Below are positions 31,566 to 42,821 of a DNA stretch of 64,000 nt, in pieces. The translations under genes and the position numbers were made by a program. The notes beneath the pieces were generated by a model. It searched no databases. It saw only the letters and a program-made list of their open reading frames with translations, and was not told where the DNA came from. The stretch lies in contig CALSFV010000016.1 in NCBI GenBank assembly GCA_943737045.1, positions 62,001 to 126,000 of the forward strand, read 5' to 3'. The stretch comes from Parapristionchus giblindavisi. Lineage: Eukaryota > Nematoda > Chromadorea > Rhabditida > Diplogasteridae. Each line of letters begins with the position of its first letter. The stretch's first letter is position 1.

Positions 31566-31571
31566 TTTATT
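31566..31571 (-). promoter_or_regulatory. Poly(A) signal AATAAA
   Basis: Minus-strand AATAAA about 60 nt beyond the stop codon (31632-31634) of the histidine-phosphatase-like gene. Confidence 0.45.
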
Positions 31572-31631
31572 CATAATGTTTATCAATCGATAAGTCAGAG
31601 AGATTACTGTACAGTATGTACAATTGATAGA

Positions 31632-34600
31632 TTATTCATCGGAGGAGAACTTCAAAGAGTCGTAGAGGGTACATGTTAGATGACGAATGGGAGAAGAATT
31701 CATCCGAATCTGTCAAAGATCAAAGATCAATATTTATAAATTAAAGATAAAAAATCAACCTCGTTGTTCTTTGTGACTTCAATCATGTGCGTAGTGCATG
31801 GCTCGACAGTGGCTCGAATTGATTGAAGCTCCTGAAATAAAAAAAAATTGTATAGTTAATTTGTAGTAATCGTTAGTTTTAGTTAGTATTCATAGCTGGT
31901 TCGATTTCAGCCATGGACAACATCTTTCGCAAGTTTTTTGGACATTTTCAATATATTTACCGATGGTTTAATCCAACATTCATCTCTCGCAGCGTGGATG
32001 AGATGAGGACTACTGACGAAGAGAATGCTACTGAGATTATCCATTGAATTTTATTTCGGAAAAAAAAATATATATCAACATGCGGCCGAAACTCTACATT
32101 GCTCATTATAGCTAGCTTAGTTATGTTTAAAAATTTACATTTAAAGTGGATGCATACTTATTCTTGTACATCTATTAATACTATTAATTTAATGATGGAC
32201 ATAATATCAAAATAGTTCAAACCATACATTTTCGAGCACCCACATTGTGAGTGAGCACTTTTGTTGATGCGGTCAGTTTTGAGACTCGAAACCTATCTAG
32301 GAATATGCGGGAGATCGAGATTAGTAAGAATCATCCAGTGCCGGGTCAGTTTTGAGTACTTGAGATGTAGATCGGGTCAGATTTGTTCAAATTCGGGTCA
32401 GTTTATAATTCGCAAAAAAAACAACAGATTGTGAGTGGGGCGAAAATGTATGGTTCAAACCTTTCCTTCGACTGCTTCATTGACTGTGTAATGAATGTAG
32501 TGAGACGTTCATGATATTCAGAAGTCGATTCACCCTGAGAATAATTTATGTGAATAAATGCTACCCAATGTTATTCTTTTTTTTAAAAAATATTTCAATC
32601 TATGCCGAGAGTATTATGTGAACTATTATACATGCTTTATGAAACTATATTGTTTCATGCTGAGCGTAACCCTAATTTTAATTAAAACACAAATAACGAA
32701 ACCAAATTATTTGAACGCTTAATGTACAATCCGTTATTGGCTTTTGAATAGACCGCTAAGCAGATACCAAATGAAATCAGTACCTTCTCAGCCAATTTCT
32801 TCACGGTTGTCGAGGGTTCGTACCCAATATCGATTGGATATCCGAGACAACGATACTGGAAATATTGACTCTTCACATTTGTAAGGATATTAAGAATCCT
32901 TGAAATTGATGATTACTCCATTTAAAAAAATATGGTTACTTTTTTGAAAGAAGTGACCTGTTTAGGAGTAAGGAAGAAGTATTCGGAGGCGTCCCTCATC
33001 TGAGTCCATTCCATTAGACTCGCATCCACGCAAATTATAGAAGCGCTTGAACGGAGTGACCTTAAGAGCATTTATCTTGAGGATCTTAACAAGGATTGTA
33101 AGGTAAGATGTAAGAACATAAGGATTGCAGGGTGTACTAAAAGATGAAATTAACAATCTTCAGTCACTAAAGTACCTTGCGATAGCTGTCGCAGTTTGTA
33201 CGCAGCGTAGCTCGGGACCGCAGAAAATCTGAAAAATTTAGTGCCGTAATATTTAATCGAATTACATACGTGATTTATAATTTTGATTTTTGATTTATTT
33301 TTGTGATTTTTTGATTTATATATGTGATATTTGATGGTTATTTGAAACGATTTATGGGAACTTAACGGTAAGATGAGAGCTTACTTTAAGTCATAAGCCC
33401 TCAACTACTCGATACTTATCTTAGTAGTCTTCGTCAGTAATAACCACATACCCTAACAGGATGGAGTTTCTCCGATCTGAGACCGTGCCCAATCATCTCT
33501 GCAGTAACCTTTCCATGTTCAGTCAACGGAGAATCACCTTCATAGTGTAGATGAGGACGTCTTAATCGAGCGAATTCATATTAAGAAATTTATTAAATGA
33601 CTAAAGGTTTGAGGTCCAACTTTGGGAACTCGTAACAATTTTGGTAAGAGTGATGGACATAACATTATAAAAAACTAACTTGGGAATAGTGAGTGGCATA
33701 TTGAGATCATAAGGACGATATCCACTTCCTCCTCCGAGATATGCTAGACGTAGCCATGCAGGGAAGGCCTCTTCCACCGATTCACCTACAAGTATACAGT
33801 AATGTAGTCATTATTGATTGATTCTGTGCAGATTTTAAGCATCTGCAGTAATCATTGATGGCTTTAGATTGACATAAACTTATTAAATAACCATTATTGA
33901 TTGGTTGTCTGATAAAATTCTATGCTTCTGCAGTAATGTGGTCATTATCGATTGGTGATAAACAATCAATCGATACCATGTGAGACGAAGATGGCTGCTT
34001 TCTGTCGATCTTTGGCGTTTCCATTAAATCCGATGATGTGTTTTCGAATGCGCTCAGTTAGAGTGAACGAACTGAAGATATCATATAATCTATCCTAGAA
34101 AAGATCCATTCGGCCCTGGCTCGTCCCCATTTTGGGTCGATCTGGGCTTCTGCAGTAGTGCCAAAAGATCGGAATATTGATATTTCCATTGATTACGACA
34201 GTGATTAAAGGAGGTGATGCGCGAATGTTTTCGTAACGAACGCGAGGAGATAGAATGATGAAACAAGTTATTCTTGAAACAGTGCACTACATACATATTT
34301 CTATTTCGTTAATTCTGCTTATTGATCGACAGAATCATGAAGTACTCTGATCTTTATTATGCAACAAGTTTCAGCACTTTTATCATAAACGACACCTTCC
34401 AAGATGAAGAAAATGTCTTACTGAATCTTCTCTGTAGCTTCAGTATCATCGGGAATCTCTGCTCCACCGAGTAATGTAGCATCGACTCCTTGAGAATCAT
34501 GGTCCGAATTATCTAAACATTTTTCAAATGTTATAGCCAAGAACGAAAATACACCCTTACAACTAGATGCAGACGTATCGAATCCGCTTTCACTATGGAC

Positions 34601-34747
34601 TGAAATATGTTTTATTTTTTAAATTTTAAATTTAATGAAAATATTATCGATTGAAATTTCACCTAGAATTTTCTTCGGACGACCTTTGGCATTATTGGAA
34701 GTCTTACGATGAGGGATGTCAATGGGACGAGGACCACCACTCGGCAT
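31632..34747 (-). CDS. UBASH3/STS-like histidine-phosphatase-fold protein, probably inactive
   Basis: Fourteen exons, minus strand: 34663-34747, 34561-34599, 34422-34512, 34197-34272, 33977-34094, 33680-33785, 33452-33560, 33176-33228, 32958-33060, 32784-32855, 32461-32534, 31961-32030, 31760-31831, 31632-31709. They give 1146 nt (381 residues) with all phases closing. Residues 1-28 include a basic KGRPKK patch; 30-75 are acidic. The histidine phosphatase domain begins near 125: FVSHGES (135-137 in place of RHG), YDLNMPLTIP, SPLTEHG, GPELRCVQTA, VDASLMEWT, and ILFVSSPHLI where active members have a VAH-type motif. The order matches the STS/UBASH3 branch of the phosphoglycerate-mutase superfamily. 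The first catalytic Arg is Ser135 and the second catalytic His is Ser, so catalysis is doubtful; a binding or regulatory role is inference. Three exons use AAG acceptors. Confidence 0.9.
31710..31759 (-). repeat. 50-bp intron containing TTTGATC units
   Basis: Coding strand ends with ATTGATCTTTGATCTTTGACAG. Last intron of the histidine-phosphatase-like gene; the repeat supplies the stretch before the acceptor. Confidence 0.75.
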
Positions 34748-35059
34748 TAAGAAGGAATAAGAGAATGAAGAATGGTAGAGAGATTGTAATGAATGATTTT
34801 TCCATGCAATTTACAACTTATTATTTTATTTGTGTTTGACTCATTTAATTTATGGTTGGGTATGAATTCCAAATAATCTTTTCAACATTTTTCAAAATAG
34901 TAAAAAAATGAGGACATTGCGAAAAAAACTCCATTATCCCATTTAGACCTAGTGGAGCTAGCAAAATCATTTAAAAAATACAGAACTGTTTTCTTGCGTG
35001 TTACTCTCTCAAGAGAACCACTACAATCGGAAGTATGAACTGTTAATTTTATTTCCATT
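34748..35059. other. 5' flank of the histidine-phosphatase-like gene
   Basis: About 310 bp of AT-rich sequence. No clear TATA element or trans-splice site directly before the ATG at 34747, so an upstream leader exon is possible. The right part may already belong to the protease relic. Confidence 0.5.
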
Positions 35060-35330
35060 AATAATTTAGGTGCTCATTGGGTTTGCTATAATAGATACAA
35101 GAAAAACGTTATTACTTTAATTCTTTGGGATTAGAAAAGAATGTGTAAGTTATCTCAAAAATAATGGTTCAGACAAAGAAATGGAAATTAATGCTGAAGA
35201 CAATATAATAGAATGATAAACATTTCAAGTACAAGAATTTGGTACAATAAATTGTGGCTATTACTGCCTTCCAGTTTTGAAAATGCTTGAAACTCGTGAT
35301 TTTGAAAACTTTTATTGGCTTTTTTAGTTA
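35060..35330 (+). pseudogene. Relic of an adenain-like (C48-type) cysteine protease, Polinton/Maverick type
   Basis: Fragments in different plus-strand frames: GAHWVCY at about 35068, YYFNSLG about 45 bp later, and FGTINCGYYCL at about 35238. These correspond in order to the catalytic His region, the Asp/Asn region and the Gln...Cys region of adenain-like proteases carried by Polinton (Maverick) elements. Frames are broken by stops and at least one shift, no other Polinton gene (polymerase, integrase, capsid) is seen near, and the copy is only about 270 bp. It is therefore a fossil fragment. A Ulp1-type host protease is the alternative. Confidence 0.5.
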
Positions 35331-35736
35331 GTTTGATTACGCCTATAGTGAATAATAGTTTTTTTTTTAAATTTCGATCTAACTAGGCTAATAATCAATG
35401 ATGATGATGAGAATAGAAACATAGATGGGAATCGACTAACCATGATCTACCTCGCATGCCAGACTACATAGTGAACGTGCGGGAATTCAAATAGGTCAAA
35501 CGATGGTACGCTAGGTCAGACTATGATAACTAGGTCGCGGACACAGCTGTCGTATTTATAATGATCAAATCCACAGGAAATGAAGAAACAGGAAAGAGAG
35601 AGAAAAATTCATGATATTTTGACTAGGCTTTCTAGTTACCCTGATCCAGGATTGACCACTGATCTCTTCCCTATCCTATGTTCTATTTCCTAAAACATAA
35701 ATGGTATTTTTTTCTTTCGAAAATTATTTAATTTAA
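35331..35736. other. Unassigned spacer
   Basis: AT-rich with a short repeated ACTAGGTC/GCTAGGTCAGACTATG motif near 35490-35535. No gene recognised. Confidence 0.6.
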
Positions 35737-37708
35737 GACGCCTGTTCCCTAAGACTCGATCATATTCGACCACCCCGGACGCGTGCGCTAGCAATGAGAA
35801 CTGGGGGTCCATACTTGGGTGTTAGGAGTGTCATCGGCACTTATTACACAAAACAGCTGTAATTTCCTGTCTGTGCCCTCAGGCTATTAGAAAAAATAAT
35901 TTAAGTGCGAAAACCTTTAAAAATCATAATTTCTCAAATTGTTGAGATAAACTCTAAATATCATTTGCGATGTGTCTAGGGTGCACAGACCTTGCTAAAT
36001 CACTATTAGCATCGAATGCGCGTTGATTCCTAAACCACTTTTTAGACTCAAAATATTGGTTTTTTCGGACAAATCATCGCTTGTTGTAGTTTGCTCCCAA
36101 AAGTTCCGACCAGGTATTGTAGCCTAAGCAATTCTGCGTTGATTTAACTTAAAACTGGGTTCTTCCCGATCGACCATTTTGTCGAATTTTTCGCTCGAAG
36201 TTCCGTCATCGATGGTTGTCCCGAACAAATGCTGTATTTCCCAAACGATTGGTATGGAATTGTGGTGTACTCAAAGTTTCGAGGTGAGACGAGTAATATG
36301 GCACAAGAAGCCCATCACTTAGATCAATTTGAAAATTTCGATTTTCACGACCCCGGGGTCATGGTCTGAAAATTTCAAAATTTCTCAAGTTTGAAATGTT
36401 TTCATTGATGGGGCTTATTGTGAAGTACTAATGATGTGAATAATATTCAGCCAATGCTCAATGGCTGATCTCTCTTTTCTACCATTTTTTGAAAATTATC
36501 GTGCTGAATGCGTGCTAAAAATCAGAATTGTGTTTGAATCGGTTTCCAACTTGCTTTCTGTAACATTCTGTCATAGTACTTTACAATGTACTAAATATGA
36601 AAATCGTTTATTTTCGAAAATTCCGTTTTTTTTGCCATTACCCCGGGGTCATGGAAATCGATTTTTGAAAAGTGAGCCGAATGCCGGGATTTCAGTTCTA
36701 CTATGTTTACTCGTCATGAAAATTCACATTGTCATTGTCATTTGCTCATTGTCGCAGCATACGAGTCGACAAACTGCAATATTTCAGAATTTTTCCGTGA
36801 AAGTAGGCACTCAAATTGAATTTTATAAATTTTCGAAAATAAACGATTTTCATATTGATTATGTACATTGTAACGTACAAAGACAGAATGTTACAGAAAG
36901 CAAGTTGGAAACCGATTCAAACACAATTCTGATTTTTAGCACGCATTCAACATGAATCTTTTCGAAAAATGGATGAAAGGAGAGATCAGCCATTGAGCAT
37001 TGGCTGAATATTATTCACATCATTAGTACTTCACAATAAGCCCCATAAATGAAAACATTTCAAACTTGAGAAATTTTGAAATTTTCAGACCATGATCCCG
37101 GGGTCGTGAAAATCGAAATTTTGAAATTGATCCAAGTGATGGGATTCTTGTGTCATTTTACTCGTCTCACCTCTAAACTTTGAGTGGACCACAATTCCTC
37201 ACCAATCGTTTGGAAAATACAGCATTTGTTCGGGAAAACCATCGATGACGGAAGTTCGAGCGAAAAATTCGACAAAATGGTCGATCGGGAAGAACCCAGT
37301 TTTAAGTTAAATCAATGCAGAATTGCTTAGGCTACAATACCTGGTCGGAAATTTTGGGCACTCACTAAAACAAGCGATGATTTGTCCGAAAAAACCAAAA
37401 TTTTGAGACTAAAAAGTGGTTTAGGAATAAACGCGCATTCGATGCTAATAGTGAATTAGCAAGGTCTGTGCACCCTAGACACATCGCAAATGATATTTAG
37501 AGTTTATCTCAACAATTTGAGAAATTATGATTTTTATAGGTTTTCGCACTTAAATTATTTTTTCTAATAGCCTCAGGGCACAAACAGGAAATTTCAGCTG
37601 TTTTGTGTAATAAGGGCCGTTGACACTCCTAACGGCCAAGTATGGACCCCCAGTTCCCATTGCTAGCGCACGTGTCCGGGGGTGGTCGAGTCTTAACGGC
37701 CATCTCTC
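35737..37708. mobile_element. About 1.97-kb palindromic (fold-back) element with TTAA flanks, copy 1
   Basis: Left arm about 35737-36622 and right arm about 36822-37708 are near-exact inverted repeats around a loop of about 200 bp. Paired landmarks: GTGCGCTAGCAATG with CATTGCTAGCGCAC, ACACAAAACAGCTG with CAGCTGTTTTGTGT, GCCAATGCTCAATGGCTGA with its complement. TTAA lies at 35733-35736 area and at 37709-37712. A second copy starts GAGAGATGGCC at 42479. No transposase is encoded; the 164-residue open frame at 36461-36955 reads through arm and loop and is not a gene. Confidence 0.92.
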
Positions 37709-37900
37709 TTAATATATCGTACAACATAAACATGATTCAGAAAGTGAAATTCGAATAAAATAATAAAAATAATTGCTCGAGGAGAAATGAAATGAAAATT
37801 GCGAAGGTGAAGTAAGTCTCAGTACATACTCAGAACAAAACATAACATAACATAACATCAGAACATAGAACATACAACATAAGTACTAAGAACAAAGATC

Positions 37901-38194
37901 AGTGCTCCGCAATTTTAGTGGTGCCAATAATTTGGTCGAAGTTGAGCCTAAAATTTGGCTACAAGACAAGCCCCACTTTTTAAGTTGAGCCAATAGTTTG
38001 GTGGCTGGCCCTAAATTTACTCTAAAGTTGGGACAATAATTTGGACTAAAATAACAGCCCCACTTCGAACCAAATTTAGGGCCAACCACCAAATTATTGG
38101 CCCAACTTAAAATTGGGGATTGTCTTGTAGCCAAATTTTAGGCACTCAAAAATGTTCGACCAAATTATTGGACACACTAAAATTGCGGAGTGGT
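37901..38194. mobile_element. 294-bp palindromic element
   Basis: GTGCTCCGCAATTTTAGTG at the left and its complement CACTAAAATTGCGGAGTGG at the right. Inner pairs include AATTTGGTCGAA and GCCAAATTTTAGGC blocks. Non-coding, a MITE-like or fold-back element; the flanks show GATCA and TCAA but no certain target duplication. Confidence 0.8.
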
Positions 38195-39108
38195 CAATAT
38201 TGGTTTATTATTAAGAAATTATTTGTTTATATTCTCATAAACTCCGATAAAGTACTGCATAACGTGACGGCCATAAGATGATATGATCGATGTGAAACAT
38301 ATCTCGAAAGATTTACACTTTTGATTTACACTTTCGTCTCTCTCTCTATTTATCGTAAACGATAAATAAATAAATAAATAATGACTTGCAGGCTGTAGAA
38401 CACGAAAGGTCATTTCTTTTCGAGTAGGCCTCTACGAATATTAGAGCAGATTCCGTCGATATTTGAGAAGTTCGTAAGAAGAAGGAGGAGGAAGAGGACT
38501 GAACAATCGATCAGCTGGATGCGGGTATCTCACGAGACACGATCGGACTGCTTGGAGAACCCAACTCAGCTGACCCTATTCGACTGAATAAAGTTATTCT
38601 TATGTAAAAAATGTCTGTAGAAAAGATGTTAAATCGACAATAGTGAAGAGACGACTCTCCGCTTTTTGCACACTCTCTCACCTGTTTCTTCTCATTCTAT
38701 GGCTTTTTTTACAATTCTCACCGAATGGTGCCCTTGTGTTTCGATCGCTAAATGAATGTTTTCTCCGTTTAAATGGATCGTAGTGTGTGGTCTCTTCATT
38801 CTCCACATTATTTCTCTGTTTGGTGATATATCGATGAAGTCTGTCTTTTGTCGGCTAAAACTATGAATCAGAACAACTCAATTGTCTAGTGCAAATATTC
38901 ACTGATCTACATATAAAATGCCCTAATTTTTCATCATAATCAAGCTTGTAAACTGGTTCGAGTCATTATGATCTCGTAATGTCTTGATTTGAGAGCCTCA
39001 CCTTGTTAGCAATAGATCAACTCATACATTGTGATGCCCTCGCAGTGTGAGCAGTGTGAGTATTGACCCACTATATACGGCTCATTTTCAGGGTCGACCC
39101 ACTATATA
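38195..39108. other. Unassigned intergenic sequence
   Basis: Holds a short MITE-like fragment (ACTCTCCGCTTTTTGCACAC) near 38653-38672, an ATAAATAA run at about 38360, and the direct repeat GACCCACTATATAC at about 39065 and 39096. No gene recognised. Confidence 0.55.
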
Positions 39109-39526
39109 CAGGGTGGGGATTAATTATTGTGACATCGAAAAAACGAAATATCCTTTTTCAAAAAAAAAATCGAGTTCCGCTCAAATATTTAACAGACAAT
39201 CTTCAACCATCTGGGAATACAATAAAACAATGATATTCTGATTCTGCCTCCATTGGTCTTGATGACATCCTTGAGAAGAGAGTGGTACGAGTGTGTCACA
39301 ACACGAAGGTAAGTTGTGTCCATCTTCGACCACTCCTTCTCCAAGGTTTTTTTTCCAGCGACTCCAGATTTGGGTGGGGAGTAGCGCAAGACCTACCCTT
39401 CAAGGTGCCACTGACTGAGTAGACCAGGGGACTGAGATCGAGCGAGGATGGAGCTACAAAGCTCATTTTTATGTGAAAGATTACAATTTAAGCGAAAAAT
39501 AACGATTTTTCTGAATCGCCCCACTG
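39109..39526 (-). mobile_element. Deleted Tc/mariner-type relic with transposase C-terminus
   Basis: Left end CAGGGTGGGGATTAATT and right end whose complement is CAGTGGGGCGATTC, with TA on the right (39527-39528). The minus strand encodes, with interruptions, DLSPLVYSV then LEKEWSKMDTTYLRVVTHS and VIKTNGGRI, which matches the C-terminal end of Tc/mariner-type transposases (PDLNPLDY...W region and following helix). Only about 420 bp remain. Confidence 0.6.
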
Positions 39527-40033
39527 TATGAAAATAATTCGGTGAGGGCACCGAAAGTGTATGGATCAACTACACAAATAATCACCAACATGAAGGCAAT
39601 ACTGAAATATTTCCTGAATTATCGAATAAAGCATATATAATAACGCAATTATTGAGAGTTTCAATTCTATTTAGCATACAGTATAGTAGATTCAAGAAGG
39701 CCAAAATCCCTTGCTAATAGTGAAATGAAAGTAACGAATCGTAATAGATTTTCCGATTTAGGTAGCGGCATCCTTCTTTAACCTTTCTCAATCTATATCT
39801 ACAAAATGGTGACAATTGTTTCACTAAATAAGTTCAACAAGAACTCTTCTTTCCATTTACTGCTGAAAAAGGTGCTTTTTTCAAATATATCCATTTCGGG
39901 TAATCTACTTCATTATTGTTTTGTTTAATAATATCGAAACTGTTTTATTATGTGCTGGCTTTTCAACAAATTTATCCCATATTATTTTAAATATGCGACA
40001 AATTAACAATGGCTCAATCGACGTTTGAATGGA
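39527..40033. other. Unassigned 3' flank of the cysteine-rich gene
   Basis: About 500 bp of AT-rich DNA. A further exon cannot be excluded near 39770-39820 (an open stretch with LRKVKEGCRY on the minus strand) but its phase does not fit, so I leave it out. Confidence 0.45.
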
Positions 40034-41851
40034 TTATCCTTTTCTGAAACTTGAATCAAGACCATCGATTGGATTGCAGTCACATGAAACGATTGAAGCA
40101 CCTGATTAATGATTAATAAAATTAATCAATGTACAAATATGGGTTTTCTACATGCACTTTCTATGTATTTTTTAGATATACATATATTGGTTAGATAATA
40201 CGTCAATAACAACTGTGATAACACACAGAGGAATGAGTGTTATCCACAGAGCATAAGACCTTAGAAGTGTTATATTTAACACTTTTTGAGCCCGAAAAGT
40301 GTTAAATATAACACTTCTCAGGTCTTATGCTCCTTGGATGGCACTTATTTCTCTGTGTGATAACTTACCATTTATTAACCATTGAACAGTATTTGTGTAG
40401 TAACAAGCGATATCATACGTGCCATAGCCTTTGTTCATTAAGATTGGAGGCTAAAATAATCCCATTTCTAATTTAAAAATTTTTTTAAATGTATTATCTT
40501 CAAGGGCACATCCCTGGCTAATTTGAAACTCTCCGCACTGGCCACACTCTTTCAACTTTTTTGTCTGCGACAGAGCATTGCCAAAGCGGAAAGTGAAATT
40601 AGCTTGAGATGTGCCTTTAGCATAGCATACCATATTCTCTCATTTATTGTGCATTAACCACATATAGTTTGACACCAGCATCCCATACATTACCATCCAC
40701 AGTCGCATTGCATCTTTGACGAATAGTAACTTGTGTGACCTTAGGAAAAGTAAGGGACTTAGATCTTCAGGGTCTTTATAGAGAGAAAAACCCAAAGGTG
40801 ATTGGCAAATCGCCCACAATTATAATATATTTTATCAATGTCGCGAAACGAGGCAAATAAATAATGATAAAAGTCTTTTTAATGTTTGATGATGGCAATG
40901 GATATGCATAGTGACTTTGAGGAGATATGAGGAATTGGAGTAATGCTAGCCCAAATTCAGCCAATTTTAAAAAAAAAGGGCAATTGGTTTCCATGTAAGT
41001 TGCTTATGGGTGGCTAATTCAATTCAAATATATATATATATATATATATATAAATCAATTCGTCTCACCTTATCATTGTAATTTTACTTGTTCATGATGC
41101 CTGATGTGTTGAGATTTAGTGTCGCAAATGTATTCAGAGGATAGTTCGGCACATTAATAAACTTATACTTGTCCTGGTATGTTCTAAGTTCCATACAAAT
41201 ACAAAAAATATTATTATTATTTTTAATAATAATAATGTTTTATCATTTCTCTGTAATAAATGATAAAATATTATTATTATTAAAAATTTAATTAATTAAT
41301 TAATTAATTAATTAAATTAATTTAGGAAAAGTTTTATTCTAACAAACTCACATTCACAACGACCTGTCTTAGGATCGTACTGGTGGTGCCTTGCACACTC
41401 TGAAATTAAGAAATCAATTGTATTAAAGCGACACCCCCAGCTAACTTGAAAATCTCCGCTCTGGCCACTCTCTCTCGCTTTCTTTGTCTACGAGAGAGGT
41501 GTGACTTTAAACACCATAGAACTCAGCACGCCCAGACTATTCACTCGTTTAATTTCAATCATCTCCCCAATTTTTCATTACTTGATAAAGGTATTGTACT
41601 GTATATTGTAATTGTTTAAAAACAAAAAAAAATCGAGCATTATATTTGAATTAGGAGGTTCGTTCCTGGCATCTCGGCACCAAACAAAACAACATACCGG
41701 GTATTGTAGGTCGAAGTCTTTGGTCTATTCCATCGTATGGATCACAATCACATGAGACCCATGTCAATCCCCATCCGGGATGTTCTACCGTTCCTACTGC
41801 TTGACACGGAATTTGCAATGTGCCATACATTCTGTTCCACAGCATGGCAGG
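40034..41851 (-). CDS. Cysteine-rich protein with two tandem modules, family not recognised
   Basis: Exons, minus strand: 41698-41851 (5' end uncertain), 41344-41399, 40659-40739, 40369-40450, 40034-40101; 441 nt, all phases closing. The C-terminal half repeats the first: AMLWNRMYGTLQIPC...WVSCDCDPYDGIDQRLR against ILMNKGYGTYDIAC...IVSCDCNPIDGLDSSFR. Between them lies an EGF-like stretch ECARHHQYDPKTGRCECEF. Many cysteines suggest a secreted or extracellular protein, but no signal peptide is seen because the start is missing; the first exon may begin at an AAG acceptor (41852-41854) or at an internal ATG. Exon 40739 is also entered by an AAG acceptor. Introns carry two palindromic elements, an AT microsatellite and a MITE. 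I do not know the function. Confidence 0.72.
40222..40359. mobile_element. 138-bp palindromic MITE
   Basis: CACACAGAG at the left and CTCTGTGTG at the right, with inner arms GAGCATAAGACCT and GAAGTGTTATATTTAACACT against their complements around the spacer TGAGCCCG. In the intron between the last two exons of the cysteine-rich gene. Different in sequence from the TTAA family. Confidence 0.88.
40500..40620. mobile_element. Palindromic TTAA-type MITE, copy h
   Basis: AAGGGCACATCCCTGGCTAA left end and TTAGCTTGAGATGTGCCTTT right end around the CACTCTTTCAAC core; terminal TTAA altered. In an intron of the cysteine-rich gene. Confidence 0.82.
41027..41053. repeat. (AT)n microsatellite
   Basis: Short pure AT dinucleotide run in an intron of the cysteine-rich gene. 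An (AATT)n run follows at about 41286-41325. Confidence 0.95.
41423..41510. mobile_element. Palindromic TTAA-type MITE, copy i, internally deleted
   Basis: TTAAAGCGACACCCCCAGCT left end, core CACTCTCTCTCGCTTTC, and a shortened right end GAGGTGTGACTTTAA. TTAA is present at both ends although most of the right arm is missing. Confidence 0.82.
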
Positions 41852-42478
41852 CTTCAATGGTAAATTAGTTTGAGGTTTTCGACATCCATCAATCCATTTA
41901 TATCATCGTTTTAATGCTACGTATAATATGAATATCGAGAATTCAACAAATTCTCTAAGACACTTGTGGGTATTCGTTCTTCTGTCTCTCTGTGGCTGGC
42001 CATCCGCGCTACTTTTCTCTCTCTCTCTCTCTCTCTCCTCGTGCCGTCTTAACTTCTGCATGCTGTGTCATGCTACCGGACGGCGCGGGGGGGAGGGGGA
42101 GGGAGCAGAGGGATGGCAGACACAAAGGGGCAGAAAACCACGACAACAACCTAAGAACGACAGAGGCTACAAGATCTCTTCACTTTCTCTATTTTTGTAC
42201 CTGAAGAGAAGGAAGTTTCACCTCCGCCTCCTTCACTTGTTGATTGGCTTTCTGCTGATAAATTTATACCGAGAAAGTAGCATCGAATAGTGTCGTAAGA
42301 GACACCACATTGTATTTTAAAGAAAGAGGACAGATTCTTTCTTTACAATGATCGAATATGGAAGAAGAAATAAGAATAAAAAAAAAGGTTCACTGTCTAT
42401 AACATAATGACCGAAAAAGTGTTTACTAATACCCAGCGCTATGAGTACATTTGCATTTTATGCTCTATTCTAATTTAA
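41852..42478. other. 5' flank of the cysteine-rich gene, CT tract
   Basis: Includes a CTCTCTCT tract at 42013-42038 and a GGGGGGAGGGGGAGGGAG stretch at about 42088. The missing 5' exon(s) of the cysteine-rich gene should lie here or beyond; none is convincing. Confidence 0.5.
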
Positions 42479-42821
42479 GAGAGATGGCCGGTAAGACTCG
42501 ACCACCCCCCGGACACGTGCGCTAGCAATGGGAACTGGGGGTCCATACTTGGGTGTTAGGAGTGTCGCCGGCCCTTATTACACAAAACAGCTGAAATTTT
42601 CTGTTTGTGCCCTCAGGCTATTAGAAAAATTAATTTAAGTGCGAAAACGTTTAAAAATCATAATTTCTCAAATTGTTGAGATGACGTCTAAATATCATTT
42701 GCGGTGCGTCTAAGGTGAACAGAGCTTGCTAATTCACTATTAGCATCGAATGTGCGTTGGTTCCTAAACCACTTTTTGTCTCAAAATTTTGGTTTTTTCG
42801 GACAATTAATCGCTTGTTGTA
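42479..42821. mobile_element. Large palindromic element, copy 2, outer left arm
   Basis: GAGAGATGGCCGGTAAGACTC onward, preceded by TTAA (42475-42478), matches the arm of the element at 35737-37708 through CTTGTTGTA, where the mariner insertion breaks it. Continues at 44091. Confidence 0.9.

Larger units (their letters stand above)
27545..31631. other. Intergenic region, 4 kb, low-complexity rich
   Basis: Holds TCTCTAGTGTCTC-type imperfect repeats at about 27870-27975, a CTCTCC tract at 28661-28776, GGGAGA tracts at 29560-29690 and 29790-29955 with a run of about 14 G's at 29677-29690, and a possible tRNA-derived repeat near 30190-30270. The minus-strand frame 28987-29172 and others were inspected and not recognised. 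Confidence 0.6.

Noticed and set aside
36461..36955. 164-codon open frame as a gene
   Set aside because: It spans arm, loop and opposite arm of a palindrome and contains matching inverted blocks; no protein features.
40694..40739. Alternative frame of the cysteine-rich gene reading HTSYYSSKMQCDCGW
   Set aside because: Looks EGF-like, but its donor leaves a phase that no downstream exon can accept, whereas the frame through 40659 joins the next two exons and restores the second module.
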